NCBI GenBank assembly: GCA_964596985.1
Contig: CAZQWG010000003.1
Coordinates: 62,001-126,000 of the forward strand
DNA: 64,000 nt
Origin: GCA-020345945 sp964596985
GTDB taxonomy: Archaea > Thermoproteota > Bathyarchaeia > RBG-16-48-13 > GCA-020345945
Direction: 5' to 3'
The translations under genes were made by a program, and so were the position numbers. Shown in pieces: positions 61,900 to 64,000 of the stretch (the first letter of the stretch is position 1; each line of letters begins with the position of its first letter). The notes beneath the pieces are model-generated. The model saw nothing but the letters and a program-made list of their open reading frames with translations. It had not been told where the DNA came from and ran no database searches.

Positions 61900-62154
61900 T
61901 TATTCACCGCTCTGCTCTTCTCTACTGCTCGCCTCCTCGTCTACCAGTCTCCTCGACATCCGAGTCGGCCTACCCCTCTCCTGCTGGGAGGCTTGGAGCC
62001 CCGTGATAAGGGGTGTTAGAAAAATGGATACAGCCGTTATCCACATGGTGGAGGCGGCTCTGTTGACGTCGGAGCGTAGAGCGTTGACGGAGAGTATGAA
62101 GCCGAGTAGGGTGAGTAGTGCGGCGGCTGCAGGAAGGGTAGAGAATGCTCTCAT
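61900..62154 (-). CDS. Small two-helix membrane protein
   Basis: An 84-residue protein with two transmembrane helices (AAAALLTLLGFILSV, about 9-24; MWITAVSIFLTPLITGL, about 37-53) and a charged cytosolic tail. A perfect GGAGGTGA precedes the ATG by eight bases and a T-run follows the stop, so the gene is well framed. Function unknown. Confidence 0.6.
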   Translation of the reverse strand: MRAFSTLPAAAALLTLLGFILSVNALRSDVNRAASTMWITAVSIFLTPLITGLQASQQERGRPTRMSRRLVDEEASSREEQSGE

Positions 62155-62383
62155 ATTTTTTCACCTCCAGAGAATGAGTGTGCGTAGCGGCGGTCAGGCT
62201 GTAGGAGAAGGCTTGTGGGGAGATCTTGATGGGCTCCGCTGGGCATACGCCTCGTTTATCTCCGGTTCCTCTCTTCCCTTTCGGGGAGTAGGCTTCTGCT
62301 GTGGGTCGGTCGCGTACCTGGCCCTTCCATTCCGTCTCTGTCTTCGCTTTCCGTCCGCCACGGTTGGTCTCGTGCCAACTCAA
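61970..62383 (-). CDS. Possible basic protein overlapping the membrane protein gene
   Basis: TTG at 62383 overlaps the TGA of the leaderless frame at 62380-62514 (TTGA), and the first 75 codons fill a gap without other genes. The product is basic (GGRKAKTETEWKGQ). The last 60 codons overlap the better-supported gene at 61900-62154 in another frame, so either the true product is shorter or this frame is not translated. Confidence 0.22.
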   Translation of the reverse strand: MSWHETNRGGRKAKTETEWKGQVRDRPTAEAYSPKGKRGTGDKRGVCPAEPIKISPQAFSYSLTAATHTHSLEVKKYESILYPSCSRRTTHPTRLHTLRQRSTLRRQQSRLHHVDNGCIHFSNTPYHGAPSLPAGEG

Positions 62384-62514
62384 CTGGACAGTGTTTTAGC
62401 GCCTCTAAGGGCACGTGGCTGCTCGTATACTTCCTTCTCGGGTTTTCTGTTGTGTCGTTGGGCGTTGTATCTGGGCGCGATCACGTACAAGGCTCGATGA
62501 GCTGTAGGATGCAC
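62380..62514 (-). CDS. Possible leaderless 44-residue protein
   Basis: A GTG 31 bases from the TTTAAA core of a conserved promoter box opens HPTAHRALYVIAPRYNAQRH and ends at TGA 62380. The distance is the same as for the leaderless gene at 49224. The product is basic. Support is promoter position only. Confidence 0.35.
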   Translation of the reverse strand: MHPTAHRALYVIAPRYNAQRHNRKPEKEVYEQPRALRGAKTLSS

Positions 62515-62540
62515 CTTTTCCGTAGGGCTGTTGGGAACGG

Positions 62541-62550
62541 TATTTAAACA
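62541..62550 (-). promoter_or_regulatory. TGTTTAAATA promoter
   Basis: The TTTAAA core at 62543-62548 sits within a near-palindrome CGGTnTTTAAAnACCG. It is a shared-class promoter for the small-gene run below it. Confidence 0.55.
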
Positions 62551-62618
62551 CCGGAACCCCGAGCCTCAACCTCATGATGGAATGGGGTTAGGATTATCCT
62601 GTGTTTCTTCTGGTCTGG

Positions 62619-62879
62619 CTACCAGTCCTGGAGCGTTCTTAGGGCCTCCTTCTCCTCCATGGGTCGAGCGGTTATGTTTGGGGGTGGGGGGTTGAGTTTG
62701 ATCGGGGTTCTGCTCTGCCCTGTCTTGGGGAGTTGGCTTGGGGTCGGCGGGAGTAGGTTCAGGGCTAGTCGGACGGTGTCGGACACGGAGAGCCCTGCCT
62801 CCCTCCACGCACGGAGTCTTCTTAGTGGTTCCCCGCTGAGGCGGACCGAGATCTTCTCTTGATCCTCGGTCTCAGCCAT
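62619..62879 (-). CDS. RHH protein, probable partition adaptor
   Basis: An 86-residue protein with an N-terminal ribbon-helix-helix core: EKISVRLSGEPLRRLRAWREAG (strand, helix) and SVSDTVRLALNLL (second helix). The Pro-rich C-terminus (PPTPSQLPKTG) is probably disordered and could bind the filament. It starts three bases after the stop of the actin-like gene, the gene order of parM-parR modules, so a ParR-like DNA-binding adaptor role is inferred. Confidence 0.65.
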   Translation of the reverse strand: MAETEDQEKISVRLSGEPLRRLRAWREAGLSVSDTVRLALNLLPPTPSQLPKTGQSRTPIKLNPPPPNITARPMEEKEALRTLQDW

Positions 62880-63789
62880 GGAGCTTCATCCCCATCTTGT
62901 AGAATCCGTGGACGTTGCTGAAGATGGGGTTGGATGGGGTTTTCACCTCTACGCCGAGCATCTCGGCGATCTTCTCCTTCACCCCTGTGATCAGGGAGCC
63001 CCCTCCTGAGAGCACGATGTTCGCCGTGCACTTGAGGTTTGGGGGCAGCTGGGTGAGGATGAGCCGGGTCTCGTAGCATATCTTCTCTGCCAGGTGTTCG
63101 ACCGCTGTCTCGATCCGGTCTTCCACCTCCACCCGGCGGACGGTGGGCTTCTCGAAGGCCGTTATCTCGCTGGTCTTCCCGGTTATCAGGTCCAAGATAT
63201 TCTCGGTTGTGGGCTTGAATCCATGCTTCCCTTGGATGTGGTTTGTGAGGGTTTGGATGATGTAGTCGCTTGCGAGGGGGTCGGAGGTCCCGCCTAGAAC
63301 GTTCAGGTCTTCTACCACAAGGATCTCGGTGGTCCCGTGGCCGATGTTTATCACGGTGCCGCTCTTGAGGTCTAGGTCGAAGAGGGTGCCCAGCGACTGC
63401 GGGTACACCGCCAACCCGTCTACCTCCAGGCGGTTCCTGATCTGTTGTTTGATCGTTTCCCTCTCATCTCTCCCGGTCTCGTAGGGGAGTCCTGAGACGA
63501 GGAAGACCTTTGAGTAGAACCTGGTCTCCAGCCGCCTCAAGGCCTCCTCGGCCAGCTTGAGGAAGGCCTGGTGTTGGGGTCTCCCGTCGATCACAGGGTA
63601 GAGCGTGACTGCTCCCGGGTAGCGGGCTATCTTGAGCGCCTCTTCACCGACCCCTTCCACTGTGCTGGCGGAGTCCTCCCAGAGGCTTGGTTGCCGGTAG
63701 GCGTAGACGCTGGGGAAGATCAGCCTCCTCTCCCCGTCGAAGCACTTAGTGAACCCGGACCCTATGTCCAGACCTACAACCTTGAGCAT
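62872..63789 (-). CDS. parM: ParM-like actin-family ATPase
   Basis: A 305-residue actin-fold ATPase from the ATG at 63789. Phosphate 1 is VVGLDIGSGFTK, phosphate 2 VINIGHGTTEILVV, and the adenosine motif VLSGGGSLITGVKEKI. The frame extends upstream, but the added sequence is Pro/Arg-rich noise and the promoter box lies inside it. It would form filaments that push element copies apart, with the RHH protein binding the centromere-like site. A TGTTTAAATG box centred 37 bases upstream predicts a short leader. Confidence 0.8.
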   Translation of the reverse strand: MLKVVGLDIGSGFTKCFDGERRLIFPSVYAYRQPSLWEDSASTVEGVGEEALKIARYPGAVTLYPVIDGRPQHQAFLKLAEEALRRLETRFYSKVFLVSGLPYETGRDERETIKQQIRNRLEVDGLAVYPQSLGTLFDLDLKSGTVINIGHGTTEILVVEDLNVLGGTSDPLASDYIIQTLTNHIQGKHGFKPTTENILDLITGKTSEITAFEKPTVRRVEVEDRIETAVEHLAEKICYETRLILTQLPPNLKCTANIVLSGGGSLITGVKEKIAEMLGVEVKTPSNPIFSNVHGFYKMGMKLHG

Positions 63790-63821
63790 CAACGTTAGCC
63801 CCGGAAGAAGCAGGGGAACCG

Positions 63822-63831
63822 CATTTAAACA
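63822..63831 (-). promoter_or_regulatory. TGTTTAAATG promoter of the partition operon
   Basis: The TTTAAA core at 63824-63829 is 37 bases from the ATG. It belongs to the shared promoter class. Confidence 0.55.
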
Positions 63832-63881
63832 GCCGATGGTAGGGCTAGAGCTTCTTCCTCTATCAACCCGGCTTTCTGGGT

Positions 63882-64000
63882 CTATCGTTGTGGCGGTGGG
63901 ACGATCCTGTCCCTCAGGGCAAGGTAGCCTATGATCGGGATCAGGCATAGCCAGAGGAGGGGGAGGTTCCTGACCAGGTCGTCTGGGCTGTTCGAGGAGG
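63882..64000 (-). CDS. C-terminal end of a membrane-anchored protein (partial)
   Basis: The last 39 codons of a gene running off the window. They encode a hydrophobic helix (NLPLLWLCLIPIIGYLAL) followed by RDRIVPPPQR and a TAG at 63882. The pattern is a C-terminal membrane anchor with a short basic tail, as in the giant surface proteins of this window. Only the tail is seen, so the identity is open. Confidence 0.45.
   Translation of the reverse strand, partial: SSNSPDDLVRNLPLLWLCLIPIIGYLALRDRIVPPPQR

Noticed and set aside
61694..62500. Plus-strand frame of 268 codons.
   Set aside because: Antisense to the membrane protein gene and promoter; low-complexity Arg/Ser-rich product.
1..64000. CRISPR array or cas locus.
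   Set aside because: No regularly spaced repeats were seen. The Cas4-like domain is part of the Dna2-type fusion and is not evidence for CRISPR.

Overview
The window is archaeal DNA that looks like a large, mosaic, probably conjugative or integrative extrachromosomal element. The archaeal signs are an Orc1/Cdc6 initiator, Mre11-Rad50, a VirB4-type ATPase paired with giant single-pass surface proteins, a TFB-like zinc ribbon, TATA boxes placed for leaderless or short-leader mRNAs, T-run terminators, and free use of TTG and GTG starts. The phylum cannot be read from the sequence; an uncultivated Thermoproteota- or Asgard-type host is a guess. No rRNA, complete tRNA, integrase or CRISPR array is visible.

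Layout. 0.4-2.5 kb: an AT-rich OLD-family nuclease. 2.5-2.8 kb: a truncated gene copy fused to the 3' end of a tRNA, probably an attachment-site junction, after which the DNA becomes GC-rich. 2.9-7.8 kb: wHTH/PD-(D/E)XK nuclease, RHH protein, SF2 helicase, HhH protein and a small nuclease. 8.0-20.8 kb: a minus-strand gene run with Argonaute first, then a Cas4-like nuclease/SF1 helicase fusion, Mre11, Rad50, HNH nuclease, a BLES03-like protein and a small zinc protein. A divergently transcribed AAA+/wHTH gene, an unknown gene and a decayed gene face it across a repeat-bearing promoter. 20.8-23.2 kb: two wHTH proteins and Orc1/Cdc6. 23.2-28.1 and 39.1-45.0 kb: two giant paralogous surface proteins and a VirB4-like ATPase. 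Between them, 28.3-39.0 kb is a cargo block: GIY-YIG protein, DEDD exonuclease, dead transposase, and a three-gene operon of RecB-like helicase-nuclease plus type III-like Mod and Res. 45.2-53.6 kb: a membrane/coiled-coil protein facing a Swt1-type HEPN RNase, an AbiE toxin-antitoxin pair with palindromic operators, and small zinc and membrane proteins. 54-64 kb: a compact minus-strand run of small genes with strong GGAGGTGA ribosome sites, a GHKL ATPase with a coupled partner, and a ParM-like actin plus RHH protein that form a likely partition module.

How it may work. Orc1/Cdc6 and ParM/RHH would replicate and segregate the element. VirB4 and the surface proteins would move it between cells. 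The rest is a dense set of nucleic-acid-attacking systems: Argonaute island, restriction, HEPN, AbiE, OLD and stray nucleases. Six genes scattered over the window share an almost invariant TGTTTAAATR promoter box, which seems to mark the element's own backbone. The Argonaute-Dna2-Mre11-Rad50-HNH gene run is the best candidate for an undescribed system.
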